Assembly (NCBI GenBank): GCA_964019055.1
Contig: OZ025207.1
Coordinates: forward strand, 5,879,501-5,943,500
DNA length: 64,000 nt
Direction of reading: 5' to 3'
Source of the DNA: Anthopleura xanthogrammica
Lineage: Eukaryota; Cnidaria; Anthozoa; Actiniaria; Actiniidae
Each line of letters begins with the position of its first letter. Within the stretch, counting starts at the first letter, position 1. The position numbers and the translations under genes are program-made. The notes beneath the pieces were generated by a model, which saw nothing but the letters and a program-made list of their open reading frames with translations, made no database searches and was not told where the DNA came from. This document shows positions 9,910 through 21,825 of the stretch, in pieces.

Positions 9910-10270
9910 TTGCATGTTAAATACTCGACAAAACTTATTTGCATGTTAAATACTCGACAAAACTTATTTGCATGTTAAATACTCGACAAAACTTATTTGC
10001 ATGTTAAATACTCGACAAAACTTATTTGCATGTTAAATACTCGACAAAACTTATTTGCATGTTAAATACTCGACAAAACTTATTTGCATGTTAAATACTC
10101 GACAAAACTTATTTGCATGTTAAATACTCGACAAAACTTATTTGCATGTTAAATACTCGACAAAACTTATTTGCATGTTAAATACTCGACAAAACTTATT
10201 TGCATGTTAAATACTCGACAAAACTTATTTGCATGTTAAATACTCGACAAAACTTATTTGCATGTTAAAA
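9910..10270. repeat. 29-bp subterminal tandem repeat, 12 full units
   Basis: The unit TTTGCATGTTAAATACTC + GACAAAACTTA repeats head to tail twelve times, plus a partial thirteenth that merges into the right inverted terminus. Units look identical by eye. Each carries ATTTGCAT (the reverse of ATGCAAAT). The left end of H1 has only about one and a half units in inverted orientation (7304-7345), so the array has expanded on one side only. Confidence 0.95.
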
Positions 10271-11400
10271 GCGCTTATGTGGAATCGTTCTAATGGACAT
10301 AAACAAAGCCATTGGCCCTGACCAATTACCAACCGTTGTTTTGAAGGAATGTGCGGCTTCATTAGCTCCTTCAATAACTTCTATTGAATTTTGGCTTGAA
10401 AAACGGCTTTTATCTATCACAATGGAAGTATGCCAACATTCCTCCAATCCATAAGAAAGACAAACGAGAGGAAGTTATAAATTATAGACCAGTTTCATTG
10501 TTACCAATCTTATCCAAAGTTCAGAAAAAATGTGTTGCCAACACATTTAGTACCACACGTGTCAGACACGCTATATGAACTTCAGCATGGATTCCAGAAA
10601 GGGAAATCCTGTAATTCACAGTTATTACAAGTGCTTCACGAAATCGGAGCCACACTGGACAAAGGTCTAGAAACTGATATGATTTATCTTGATTTCGCTA
10701 AAGCTTTTGACACTGTATGCCACAAGAAGCTCCTAACGAAATTAAAGTTCTTTGGCATAGAAGGTCCACTCTTGAAATGGTTTGAAGGATATTACTGGCA
10801 GAAAGCAAAGAGTCGTCTTAAATGGTAGCTTCTCCACATGGTCTGATGTCAAATCTGGAGTTCCTCAAGGATCAATATTGGGACCAATCCTATTCCTAAT
10901 ATATGTGTATGACATGCCATCTGTCATAAAATCTTCCAAACTTGCGATGTTTGCACACGACTCAAAATGCTATTAATACCATCCATACGATTGAGGACTG
11001 CCATGCCTTACAAGAAGACCTGAACTCTCTCTGTGACTGGTCATTGACCAATGAACTGCATTTTCAACAATCGAAATGCGTAAACCTACGCATAAGTCGG
11101 AAACGTATCAGTACAGAGAGGCTGTACAACTTACAAGGGACCTCACTTGACATTGTGAAGAAAGAACGTGATCTTGGCATCATCATTGCTAAAGACTTAA
11201 CCTGGAATGAACACATCATGAAAATAACGGCCAAATGAAATAAAGTGCTAGGCTTTATTAAGCGCAATTGCACGGGTGATCTAAAACGCGATGCTTGGAA
11301 GCAATTGTACGTTTCTCTGGTGGGCTCAAATATGTGTTTTTGCTCGCAAGTCTGGGCACCGCAGTCTTCTATTTACAACTTACTTTTAATAGAGAAAAAT

Positions 11401-11755
11401 CCAGAGAAGAGCTACTAGATTTATTTGCAAAATACCCTAAAGCGCAATGATATGGGGTTGAAATGATCTCACCTTCACCTACGGACCACGGACTAACACT
11501 TTGAACACCGTTGGGAGATTTCACGACCGGTCGACCTCTCCCATTAGGCTTATGATACAAATGGTCGTATTTTATCCCAATTTGTATCATCTCGCTAAAA
11601 AAATACTCCAAAAAGCAATAATATGGGGTTGAAATAATCCCAACTTTAGCTACGGACCAAGGACTAACACTCTGAACACCGCTGGGAGATTTCACGACCG
11701 GTCGACCTGCCCCATTAGGCTTATTATACACTGAAATGGTCGTATTTTATGGGGC
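11401..11755. repeat. ~180-bp tandem duplication
   Basis: Two copies of a block containing ATATGGGGTTGAAAT, CGGACTAACACT and TTTCACGACCGGTCGACCT lie ~180 bp apart (first GGGAGATTTCACG at ~11513, second at ~11693). They follow the LINE relic and may be its 3' region or a separate repeat. No coding content is recognised. Confidence 0.7.
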
Positions 11756-12190
11756 TGTTATATGTGTGATGTCAATAGAAAAACCACTTCCGGGTCCAAC
11801 ACGAAAAGTAGTTTCATAAAGATTTTTTTACTTTTTTCTTCAGGACAGGATGTGTTGTCAAACGTTCTAATTGTTCCAGGTGGAGGTTAAATCATTGAGA
11901 ACATTTTTCGCTTTATTTTATCGGTTTTTGTGAGCAGTTGGACCCGGAAATACGCTCTATATGCATCATCTCGCCCAAAAAATACTTTGAAGCACAACCG
12001 ATGAGAAGGCTCGAATTCCTTGACTTGATTTTTATTCTTTTTGTGATTTATTTCGTTTATTCAACTTTTATGTACTTTCAGTTACCAGTTAAAATTTCAC
12101 TTCCTGAGCATCCTCAAGCTGTGTTTGTGTCGAAAAGCTTTACTTGTTTGATATCAAGTGTTTCTCATTATAGTGTGCATGCCGGCCTGT
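11756..12190. other. Unassigned sequence
   Basis: Between the 180-bp duplication and the next inverted-repeat element. One 99-codon frame crosses into the repeat arm and has no recognisable domain. I see nothing else here. Confidence 0.5.
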
Positions 12191-14357
12191 GTCATGCCAA
12201 ACAGATTCAGAAGGGGTGCCAAAAAATCGGACAGTAAGGGGGGGGGGGGGGGGAGAGAAGGGGGAATTTTGTCAAAGCACCATGATCCCTCAAGACAAAA
12301 GGAAAAATAGACAGCAAAATATTTATCTTGCTAAGTAAAGTTAGTGTAAAACATTTTAACAAGATATTGGTTAATTTTATGGTATTTTATGTGGGAGGGG
12401 AGGGGTATGGAAACCAACCAAGCAAGTACTAATGGGGGGAGGGGGCGGATGGGATATACTTATTTTTAAATAAACCCTTATAAAACTATTTTACAATATG
12501 TCTAGAGTTATTTAATACTCTCCCCATTGAATGTCGAGCTTATCATGAAGATATCGAAAAGTTCGGAAAAGTTCTCTTAATTTGTGATTTTCACGAAACC
12601 ACGAGGCCGTTGTGCAGTTATGTCAAATAGCAGAAATATAGAGATAACTGGTAAAATTTGGAACTGCCAATCAAACCAATATCTGTTCAAATATTATTTA
12701 CGATACGAAAATGGTAGAAAATATTTCTGAATATCAAGGGGAGTCACGGTTTGGCAAGTAGGGAGTATAGTTGCGAGACATCGTTCAAGTTCTTCTTGAT
12801 AAGGATCATTCTATCAGTAAATTAGGCTATACATTAGAGTCATATCTTGATTAACATAACTCAATTTACTTAATCAGGCTCTCAAAAATAGCCAAGATCC
12901 GGTCACATTGATTCAGTTCTAAACTAAATGCTTTTGGCCCTCACGCAAAAGTCCTAAACAATATAATTCAAGCAATATATTCCTAAGTGTCGGAATTCTG
13001 GCAAACTTCAGTACAGTTGCAAAGCTCTGTGCAGGGAATATTTTCCTTTAAGCATTTGCAACGGATAGCTGGAACATCCACTCTTGCATCCGCACTTCAG
13101 CAATTCACTGCAGGCTTTAGACGCTTCTGGGATCGAGTCTTGTCCAAACTGGCTGCCAGCGGTTGTTTCTCATCTCCCATGCAGCCAAACCCGTTTGGTG
13201 CAGGAATCCTCTGCTGGTTTTCTAAAGTCATCTAGATGGTCGTCTGGTACACGCTGCTCTGTCATATAGTGATGTAGAAGAGCGTCCTGAAAAAGCAAGG
13301 GGGAAAAGGAACCAGATGTTAGAGACTGGGAAAAGCTGTGTAGAAACCTGGCTATAAAGAATTCATACTCTATATCAAACTCAAACATACCTGCGTTGGT
13401 GGAATACTTTAAAGTTGCCACCCTTTTTGGTGAAGCTCTCTCTTCGTGTGGCGTTAACCTTGCTTTCAGAACTATTTTGTCATAAATAACAACAAATCAC
13501 TCAATGACCAGGAAATGCCACAGAGTCGGTATGTAAAGCGGTGTATTTTCCATGTAGAACCCTCAGAAAAGCTTCATTCCAAGCATCCCACACAGACTTT
13601 TCCCTCTTCCTTCGAAGGACGATGTGGTATCTCAGCCGGTGCTGGCATAGAATAGTGGAAGGGTCATCACTTCTCTAGGTCCCAAGGCTTCGCAAAGTGG
13701 TGTTGATCAACAGAAAATGTTTTTCCGTGCCAAAGGCAATCCACAAGCTCGGGTTAATGCCGAGTTATTAAAAAACAGACTGTACACCGTAATAGAGTGT
13801 ACCTGTACACCGCCTAGCAGAAACATCACACCTTTCTTCAAATAAGGATAAAACAGCTTACAAGGCTTTCTAAATCGAAGTCAGGATAAATTCCGAAGTA
13901 ATTAATAGCAATCGGTCATTCAAACTTCTCTGCTTTCATCCAGCCTGCTACACGTCGTGTTCCCGCCAAAATCTCAAAGGAGCTCTTCTCCAACTCTTTG
14001 ATATCTCAACTCGAATGTTAACAAGCACAACATTCAATCGGTAGAGTATTATTTAAATAGACATGTTGCAAAATAGTCTTATAAGGGTTTATTTAAAAAT
14101 AAGTATATCCCACCTGCCTCCTCCCCCCTACTGGCTTGGTTGACGCCCATACCCCTCTCCTTCCCCGATGAAATACCATAAAATTAACCAATATCTTGTT
14201 AAAATGTTTTAAACTAACCTTACTAAGCAAAATAAATATTTTCCTGTCTCTTTTTCCTTTTGTCTTGAGGGATTATGGTGCTTTGACAAAATTGCCCCTC
14301 CCCTCCCCCCTGAGTGTCCGATTTTTTGGCACCCCTTCTGAATCTGTTTGGCATGAC
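12191..14357. mobile_element. Decayed DNA transposon with ~330-bp inverted arms and nuclease/CXC wreckage
   Basis: Arms 12191-~12535 and ~14030-14357 are inverted copies: GTCATGCCAAACAGATTCAG on the left is answered by GTTTGGCATGAC on the right, with matching GGG/CCC-rich and AATAAACCCTTATAA blocks. The similarity stops sharply at both outer edges. Between the arms the minus strand carries broken pieces of a FEN/XPG-like nuclease and a tesmin-type CXC region. No target-site duplication could be fixed. Confidence 0.7.
12987..13770 (-). pseudogene. FEN/XPG-like nuclease and CXC-domain relic
   Basis: Reading the minus strand from ~13770 down gives LWIAFGTEKHF, then LPLFYASTG followed by a stop where GCDT is expected, DTTSSFEGRGK, KSVWDAWNEAF and, after more shifts, SKACSELLKCGCKSGC. 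These pieces lie in the order seen in invertebrate mobile-element proteins that join a FEN-like nuclease to a Cys-rich CXC domain, and match the layout of the better-preserved element at 30112-37250. At least three frameshifts and several stops are present. The motifs are short, so the call rests on their order. Confidence 0.6.
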
Positions 14358-15735
14358 CCAAGGAACATCCAAGCCAAGTTTGGTGCTTGTACTCAAAAGT
14401 GCACAAAACGGCCCTTTTTTGTCGCTAAGCCACCCTACTATATAGGTACATGCCTAAGTCTTGATGATGTGTCCCTAAAACTACACGAAGTGCTCAGTGT
14501 CTTGTCCGACTGTACAAGACGCTCTCATATTCCTCCAAAATGTGGTGACGACAGCGTATTGAAATGTCACGGAACATTAAAAGGACAGTGAAAGATGGAT
14601 CTAAGAAGATTATTATTAACTATGAAACGAGATATCGTGTTGTTTAAACATTTTCTTTCCACTGAACCCTCCTCTGCACTGAACCATGAATAATATCCCC
14701 TCCCCTCCCCTGTGGTGTTGGTTTGTCATGACATGCAAACGAGGCAGTCACATGGTTATCAGTCGACAAGAAAAGTCGTTTGCTGTCGTTTGTTGTACAC
14801 AATTTTCTCACTAAAAACCTTCTTTAAATCCTCGAAAATGGATCTTTACTGGAGCTCACACAGCATCCTCAAGGTAAATTAATACCTATTTTAGTGATTT
14901 ATCGTTTAGTTCATGTATTTAGAGCAATAATATACGAGTTATGTATACGGTAAGTTATGACCGTAATGTTCGATAATTTGACGCCGTGTTTTGGCGGACT
15001 TTGATTCTCAACAACTTTGCTTCAAATTGAACGATTTAGTGCGGAAAAAAACTTAAATAATCCGAATTTCCGATGCTTTTAGGTACTTTAATTAGATTTT
15101 CAGGGTTCTTGCAACTCCTTTAACTCCTTGAGTTTAGTTTTAGTTTTCAAAAGCTCTTGAATTTTAGAATTTCTTCTTAGACTCCTAGCATCACAATTTA
15201 GGTGAATTCGTGTGAGAACGACCTCTAAACCACATTAAGTCAGCAAATAATACTCCTTGAAAAACTGTTTTTGAGACCTTGAATACTTGTGGTATTTTGA
15301 TTTTTTTTTGTCAGCACGAACACTGTTTTCAAACTGTTCGTTTTTGTATGAGGTTCGCTCCACACGCATTTACAACACACAACTAATCTCTCGTGTATAT
15401 TTTATGGAGAAAATTAGATGCTCTAGGAGCGTATACTCGTGCCCATTGGTGAAAGGAGTAAGCTTTTGAGAACATGGAGGTCTTAAAATATATAGCAGAC
15501 TTAGAGAGAACTGATAAGCTAGGCCTCTGAGTACCTTTGAGTTCATTTGAAATTCATTTGAGTTCGGCAAAGTTTGGCATTTCTCTTTGAGTCCGTGGAA
15601 CGACCCATTCCGAGAACGCTCGACATCTTTAAGTGTGGGTCTACCACAAATGGCGTATGCATTTGTGTGTATTTTGAGCCTCCCCGAAGCAAAATAACTC
15701 GCCATAATTATCTTCAATTCGATCACAACCTTCTA
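14358..15735. other. Unassigned flank
   Basis: One plus-strand frame runs from the repeat arm to 14591 with no known domain. An ATGGATCTTTACTGGAGC stretch at ~14838 is followed by a possible splice donor (CAAG|GTAAAT, ~14870), but no further exon is evident. Nothing else is supported. Confidence 0.4.
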
Positions 15736-16518
15736 CATTGTAAAAATGAATTGGTTCTTTCAACCAACTAAAATTGGTTAAAAATGTGGATCTGAGGTAA
15801 ACAATATTAATGGTTGTTTTGACCACGAAAACGTTTGGTTAAAATAACCAATAGAAAACATGGTTAAAACTACCAATTGTGTTGGTCATAACTACCAATT
15901 GTAAATGGTAAATTCAACCCCAATATATTGTTGATTCAACCAAAATTGTTTTGGTTAAAACTACCAATTGTGTTGGTCATAACTACCAATTGTAAATGGT
16001 AAATTCAACCCCAATATATTGTTGATTCAACCAATTTTAAAGGGTACCTGGGGGTGGATCTGAGGTAAACAATTTTTTTGGTTGAAGTATGTTTATTTCA
16101 ACCATTTAGTAATGGTAATCACCATGATGTTAAAACAACCATTCACATATTTGGTCATAATAACATGTTAATACCAGTAAAATCGATATAGTTATACAGG
16201 AAAATACTACAAATAATATTGCTTGTTTGACTTTTATTGCAATGCCAGATATCCTATAATACAAACTTCATTTAATACAAATATGGTAACACATAAAATT
16301 TATGCTTTTTGCAAGAAAGACCCCTTGATTAACTAATGACTCATCAACATCCCTTCTGATAAATGTTTCTAAAATTATGGTATCCAGGATATGAGACACA
16401 GTACAGGGGGACTATGAGAATTATAAACCCCACAATTTTTCTTCATTATTATTTCTCTATTCATAATAATACCTATTTGCAATTTTCTTAGCATTAGCAC
16501 ATTCTTTTTCAGTTTATT

Positions 16519-17850
16519 GAAGTTTGATAGTCAAATCACTCCCATTCTCATTTTTCTTTCTCGTCTTTCTGAATGTTATTATTCCTGACTCTAAATCTTA
16601 ATTTGTTTTTGAGCTAAATCATATTGTTTTTCAGTTTGCTGCAGGATGTTATAAAGCATGGAAAGGAAAACTTTGATAAACCCAATAAGAATATTTTGTT
16701 TTCGAATATAAATTTAAAAATGAAACCACAGCCAAGAACCATTAAATACTATGCAATGCAGATAAATATTTAAAAAATCTATTTTTCAATGCGAGTTTTA
16801 ATTTGTCATGGAACAACATTTCTTTTCTCCCTACAATAATCACAAGTTCAAATATTCTAAAGAATCACAAGAGTATCAAGCAAGGCTGCCAATATATAAA
16901 CAGCCTCAGCAAGACATATACCAAAAGGCAAGCAGCATAAGCAAATATGCCTATCTTGCCCTGGCATAACAACGACTCCTTGATATCTAAAGAATTTTTT
17001 GTATGTGACTAAAATAGGTGTTGAGAACAACATAATTACAGAAATATGTGCCTTCGAAAAATGCAAACATTTTCTTTTTATTGCATAATATTGTTGGCCT
17101 GGCTGTGAACTTAATTTTTTGGTGACCAAATCAAGGAGTGGGGGATATGTGGATTCACCTGAGTTTTTTTACTTTGTTGTTTGTTGAAGTTTGATAGTCA
17201 AATCACTTCCATTCTTGTTTTCTTCACCTAGTCTTTCTGAATGTTATTTTTCCTGACTCTAAATCTTAATTTGTTTTGAGTTAAATGGCAATCTCTTTCA
17301 GTTTGTTGCGGGATGCTATAAAGCAAGCAAAGGAAAACTTTGATGAACCCAATAAGAATATTTTGTTTTCAAATATAAATTTTAATATCACAGCCAAGAA
17401 CCACTAAATACTATGCAATGCAGATAAATATTTAAAAAATCTATTTTTCAATGCAAGTTTTAATTTGTCATCGAACAACATTTCTTTTCTCCCTACAATA
17501 ATCACAAGTTCAAATATTCTAAAGAATCACAAGAGTATCAAGCAAGGCTGCCAATATATAAACAGCCTCAGCAAGACATATACCAAAAGGCAAGCAGCAT
17601 AACCAAATATGCCTATCTTGCCCTGGCATAACGACTCCTTGATATCTAAAGAATTTTTTGTATGTGACTAAAATAGGTGTTGAGAACAACATAAATTACA
17701 GAAATATGCCTTTTGAAAAATGTAAACATTTTCTTTTTATTGCATAATACTCTTTGGCCGGGCTGTGAATTTAATGTTTTGGTGACCATAACAAGAAATT
17801 GGGGATATGTGTATTCACCTGAGTTTTCTTACTTTGTCATTTGTGTCTAA
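16519..17850. repeat. ~665-bp tandem duplication inside the CMC-like element
   Basis: GAAGTTTGATAGTCAAATCAC occurs at 16519 and 17185, and GCAAGGCTGCCAATATATAA at ~16880 and ~17542, with similar sequence throughout. Two diverged direct copies of ~660 bp therefore sit side by side. Neither has a long reading frame. Confidence 0.8.
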
Positions 17851-18602
17851 ATTAAAATTATCCCACTTAGCAATGTGTTAACATGCAGGCTTCTTATAAC
17901 AAAAACAAAATTCTAACATGTTTAAGCATTGTTAATCAGAGCACCACTAACATTTCCAGCAGCAGCTACTTATATATAGATCAAAGGTACAGCTCTATCA
18001 TAACATAATTTAAACTGATATATGATGGGTACTCAGCTGATTTTCTTGAACTATACTACTCCAGTTCTTTAATATCCAACTCCTATATCTGTAGAAATAA
18101 AAACGTAGCTCATTTTTAAAAAGAATCCTAGTCCAGTACAAATATGCACTGCACAGCGAAAACAATGCAACCGCCATGTTATCTGCCATGCAAAACGGCA
18201 GTTTTGGAATCCAGTTCCATCGGTCTTGTTATTCAAGCTAGAAGTTGTAAAACCATTAAGATATAATGATAAGTAGTTATTTTATGCTTTTTGGTTTTTT
18301 TTATAAATTTTGGCAAAGAATTTAAGGTAAATTTAGTATGTAAACAATGATATGCTTGCTGTTCGATTGTAGTAGACTAAGAATCTAAGCTTAATATTAC
18401 AGTTCAGACTAGTACAGAATTAGGTCAGGCTAGATGGTTCTATTAAATGATACTATCTGGAAAGAGAATGGACTACAGTGCTTTAGTCCGAACAAGTCAC
18501 AAGACTAAGAAGATGTATTAGTATATAACAACTTAGGCTTAGGCTTATAACTAAACGATCACGAAGCAGCTTTTAGCTAAAACATATATGAGAATCACTT
18601 AC

Positions 18603-18960
18603 CGTTCGACTTGAAATGGTCTTGAAATACGAAACACTTTCTCTAAGGCATTTTAGAAGTACTCCACCGATTCTCCAGGAGGTTTATATGTTTAAAAAGC
18701 GATAAAGATAAGAGAAAAGAGCGAAAACACAAGAGAACTTTAACCGTTCGCTTGAAAATGGCGGGCTTCTGGCTAGACGCGATGCATGATGGGTGTTGTG
18801 CGCTCGCAAGGGATCATGAGGCTCGTTCCCAGTTTCCTTCGGATTAAGCGTTATCGATAAATCGCGGCTGTAAATCATAAATAAATAGTTATTTTGGTGT
18901 TGTATTATCGTAGCATCCAAGAAATCCTACTTTGGTTTGGATTATAGCCATAAAACAACA
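18603..18960 (-). promoter_or_regulatory. Possible promoter and first-exon remnant
   Basis: A locally GC-richer block contains the minus-strand complement of AAAATGGCGGGC and GATGCATGATGGG, and a good donor (CGAACG|GTAAGT) on the minus strand at ~18602. This could be the untranslated start of the lost transposon gene. No downstream exon is recognised. Confidence 0.3.
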
Positions 18961-19631
18961 ATGTAACTGCAGTAAATACACTTTTGGTAGAATATCTGAT
19001 CAAAGTGCCCGTGCATGCAAAACTGCTTCAGTATATAGAAGCTAAGTTGGAACTTGATATCTCATTCACAAATAGGTAGCTAAATCTGAAATCACTTGCT
19101 CGAAATGATAGGCGAATGGTTTGTTGTAGCAAACCTTTTACAACTGGTAGTAACGACCCATGGTTTCAGTTTATCCCATTACAATTGGTTGTTACGACCC
19201 ATTGTTTTTTGGTTAAAAAAAAAAACCCAATTATCCTTGGTAGTTCCAACCAATTTTAAATGGTTATAACCAATAATATTGGTTGTTTCAACCAATCCAT
19301 TTTTGAAAAGTAACAAATAAATGATTTGTTGTAATATTTAAGCGTTATTTCATTTGTATTGTTATCTTATTTTAATTATTTATATCATTACTGATAAAGT
19401 AAGAAAGTATCTATTATAACCATTGATATTTGGTTATCTCTACCATTTTGATTGGTAAAGCTATATAACAATTTTAATTTGGTTGAATCAACCATTTTTA
19501 ATTTGGTGAAATTTAACATTTCAAAATGGTTAAAATTTAACCAAATTAAAAATGGTTGATTCAACCAAATAAAATGGTTATAACCATTTTAAATGGTTGA
19601 ATCAACCAATCGATTTTTACAGTGTACTAAG

Positions 19632-19774
19632 CAATTATTGGATGAGGTTGAGCATGATATCGTAAATTATCAAGACCAAGGCCGTGTTATCTGCCGAAGC
19701 CGTAGGCTGAGGCGGATAAAAAGGCCGAGGTCTTGATATTTATGATATCATGCGAAAACCGAATTTGATAATTG
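19632..19774. mobile_element. Palindromic MITE, 143 bp
   Basis: Ends CAATTATTGGATGAGG and, inverted, CAATTATCAAATTCGG. GCATGATATC lies in both arms. The centre is a near-palindrome, TTATCTGCCGAAG...GCTGAGGCGGATAA. A sister copy is at 23504-23650. Confidence 0.7.
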
Positions 19775-19863
19775 TTTTATTATGCATTTTGTAAACTAAG
19801 AATAAAGATTTAATTCTGCTATCAAAAAAAAAGCAAACATTTTCATTTCCATTGTGACCTTGA

Positions 19864-19933
19864 GTGAACTCAACATGATAAATGTATTATCTGCTACAGA
19901 TAATACATTAAAATTTTATCATGTCGAGTTCAC
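19864..19933. repeat. 70-bp hairpin (inverted repeat)
   Basis: GTGAACTCAACATGATAA and ATGTATTATCT are followed after GCTAC by AGATAATACAT and TTATCATGTCGAGTTCAC. The stem is nearly perfect apart from a small bulge. It is probably a miniature foldback element. Confidence 0.8.
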
Positions 19934-21500
19934 ACAATATCAGGGATTGGCTGAGGGCTCTCGACCAATCAAAATTGAGATACTGAGTAAAATGTATAAT
20001 AAAAGTCCTAATCTGACAATGGCGTTGTGTCGCAGTCACATCAACCTTGTGACTTGCACGTGGAATGCATCACTCAAGCACGTGGAATGCACATTCTCGA
20101 CTTAGAAGATAGATATCAAGCCCAAACCCAGAGGAGGGTCCAGGGTTATCCCATGATGCATTGCGCTTACCAATTGTAAACATTGAACCATCTCGGCGTT
20201 GAACAAGCGAATACGAAGCCGTTTTTAAAGCCATGATTAACCAACAAAATCATGAACAATGAAAGTAGGGTTAACGTGTGTTGTTTTTTTAACAATCCTA
20301 CTTATGTTTACACCAAAAGGTAATGATATATTTGGAGTGGTTCATGAAAAATTTGATCTTTTAGAAAGGCGGCTTGCTACGCTTCAAATATTCGAGTGTT
20401 AGATGTTGTAGGCAAAACGCTTCTCAAAATATGTGAGTATTTTTCGTTTTAATACCATCATATGTTAGCCTAAGGGTTGATTCATACTCGTATATGAAAG
20501 TACTACAGGTTTTAGATGAGTTTAGGACCTCTGAAAATAGCCATTTTTTGACACTTCACGAAGAACTGAACATTGGAAATGTATAAATATTAAATGGCCG
20601 TTGAGTCAAATCACAGTATATTTTACAAAAAAGACAAGAAAAGTAATAAATCTACAACTTATCCATATGGTAGTTACTGAAATAAGGAAAATAAGCGCTG
20701 GGATATGCACTTTGTTGAACAACGAGTCCATCGAACAGTTGTCACTCGTTTCTTTCTCTCAAATTTGGAGAACACAAAAAAAAAAACTCTCATCGTAAAA
20801 GAGAGAACAACAGATCTGACAAATTCAAATCTAATATCTACAACTATTGTTCAACAACAATGAAATACAAGCATCTTTTGTTCAAATTCTAAAGATGTTC
20901 AAATTCCATACAATCTTTGATTTCACCTATGGGAGATTTCATGGAATCTTTTTTTTGACGTCACAACCTTGCGCAAGCAGTTCGCTGGCTATCAAATTTT
21001 ATTGGAAAGCTATGCAAATTTAGTCTTTTTTTCTTGAAATGGGATTGAAAGACAAAAACTCAAAGCGTCAAATATCACTTTTCTCTTGCTAGTAATAAAG
21101 ACAAAGATGATCAAAGTGTAAAATGTAGTAAAAACACCAAAAAACAACCACAGTTCAAGTATTTCTGTCCAAATATCTCAATATTTCAAAATGGCGACCC
21201 TCTTTTGTATTACCGTGTCATTACCATTTTTGTGTCAAATTTTTTAGGAAATCTTAGTTAACATCAATGAATGTACCTTCTATGAAATGTTTTCTATGGA
21301 ACTGAAGGACTATTTTTGCAGTGCAATCAAGTTTTTTTGGTCTTTAGGCCACTTCTTCTCCATCGCCAGAAATTCCGAACGGACATGCGTATAAGCGGCG
21401 TTATTCTTACGGAGTAATCCTATACTTACAGTTCTCAAATTAACAGAAAATGTATGGAGCTAGAGTTTTAATTCCTCGATATCTTACAAAATATTTAACT
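19934..21500. other. Unassigned sequence
   Basis: Contains only short frames (up to ~83 codons) with no recognised domain, and no clear repeat boundary. Confidence 0.4.
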
Positions 21501-21825
21501 ACAACAGCTGCACGGCTTAGAAGTTCAACAACTAACTTGCAAGCTTTAATAAAAATGAAAAATCAGAACCAAAACTTTAAATTACAATGCGGTTTTACAA
21601 AAACAAAAATACTAGGGTTTTAAGTACCCATTTTAGTGAAGAAGACCTAGAAGAGCGTGAAATCCCTCAACTATTTTGGTCTCAAAATCATGATTATCGG
21701 GTACTACAACAGCTGCACGACTTAGAAGTTTAACAACTAACCTTCAAGCTTCAATAAAATTAATAAATCAGAACCAAAACTTTAAATTACAATTCGGTTT
21801 GACAACAACAAAAATACTAGGATGA
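21500..21825. repeat. ~200-bp direct repeat
   Basis: CTACAACAGCTGCACGGCTT at ~21500 recurs as CTACAACAGCTGCACGACTT at ~21704, each followed by similar sequence ending AACAAAAATACTAGG. The two copies are diverged. A ~22-bp inverted pair (GCCAGAAATTCCGAAC at ~21369, GTTCGGAATTTCTGG at ~22158) brackets them and may mark an element. Confidence 0.6.

Larger units (their letters stand above)
7282..10290. mobile_element. Harbinger-like two-gene DNA transposon H1 (3009 bp)
   Basis: Ends are inverted repeats beginning GAACGATTTCACATAAGCG on the left, and its complement with two mismatches on the right, about 46 bp in all. Removing the element and one TA restores the LINE reading frame (TCA TTA ATG GAC), which fixes both boundaries and a 2-bp TA duplication at 7280-7281 and 10291-10292. 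It contains a minus-strand accessory gene (7688-8410) and a plus-strand transposase (8679-9725), transcribed away from each other, and a 29-bp satellite at the right end. Both genes look intact. Confidence 0.85.
6880..11400 (+). mobile_element. Non-LTR retrotransposon (jockey/CR1-group) relic, split by H1
   Basis: Reverse-transcriptase relic in two parts, 6880-7281 and 10291-11400. The left part gives the linker that precedes RT in jockey/CR1-type LINEs (KRVWSYFSFRNK; ends LLTSL). The right part resumes in the same frame with DINKAIGPDQLP, then INYRPVSLLPILSK, GFQKGKSCNSQL, IYLDFAKAFDTV and SGVPQGSILGPILF. The catalytic FADD box reads FAHDS, so one essential Asp is lost. Stops and frameshifts occur throughout, and no endonuclease domain is visible. 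It abuts the truncated 5S copy. Confidence 0.85.
15736..19624. mobile_element. 3.9-kb DNA transposon with CACTG-type ends (CMC-like)
   Basis: The right end read inward is CACTGTAAAAATCGATTGG; the left end is CATTGTAAAAATGAATTGG. Both ends then hold clusters of short inverted motifs built from TTGGTT and AACCA (15760-16190 and 19130-19620). A TA flanks both sides (15734-15735, 19625-19626). The CACTR-type termini and subterminal repeat clusters recall the CACTA/Mirage/Chapaev group. No transposase was recognised inside, so this is a non-autonomous or heavily decayed copy. Confidence 0.6.

Noticed and set aside
9910..10270. CRISPR-like array
   Set aside because: The 29-bp units are contiguous, without spacers, and sit inside a eukaryotic transposon terminus.
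7280..10292. TTA/TAA 3-bp duplication for H1
   Set aside because: The restored LINE frame allows only TA to be shared, and the terminal G and C pair with each other as part of the inverted repeat.
14196..14591. 131-codon plus-strand frame
   Set aside because: It starts inside a repeat arm and shows no domain. Kept only as unassigned sequence.
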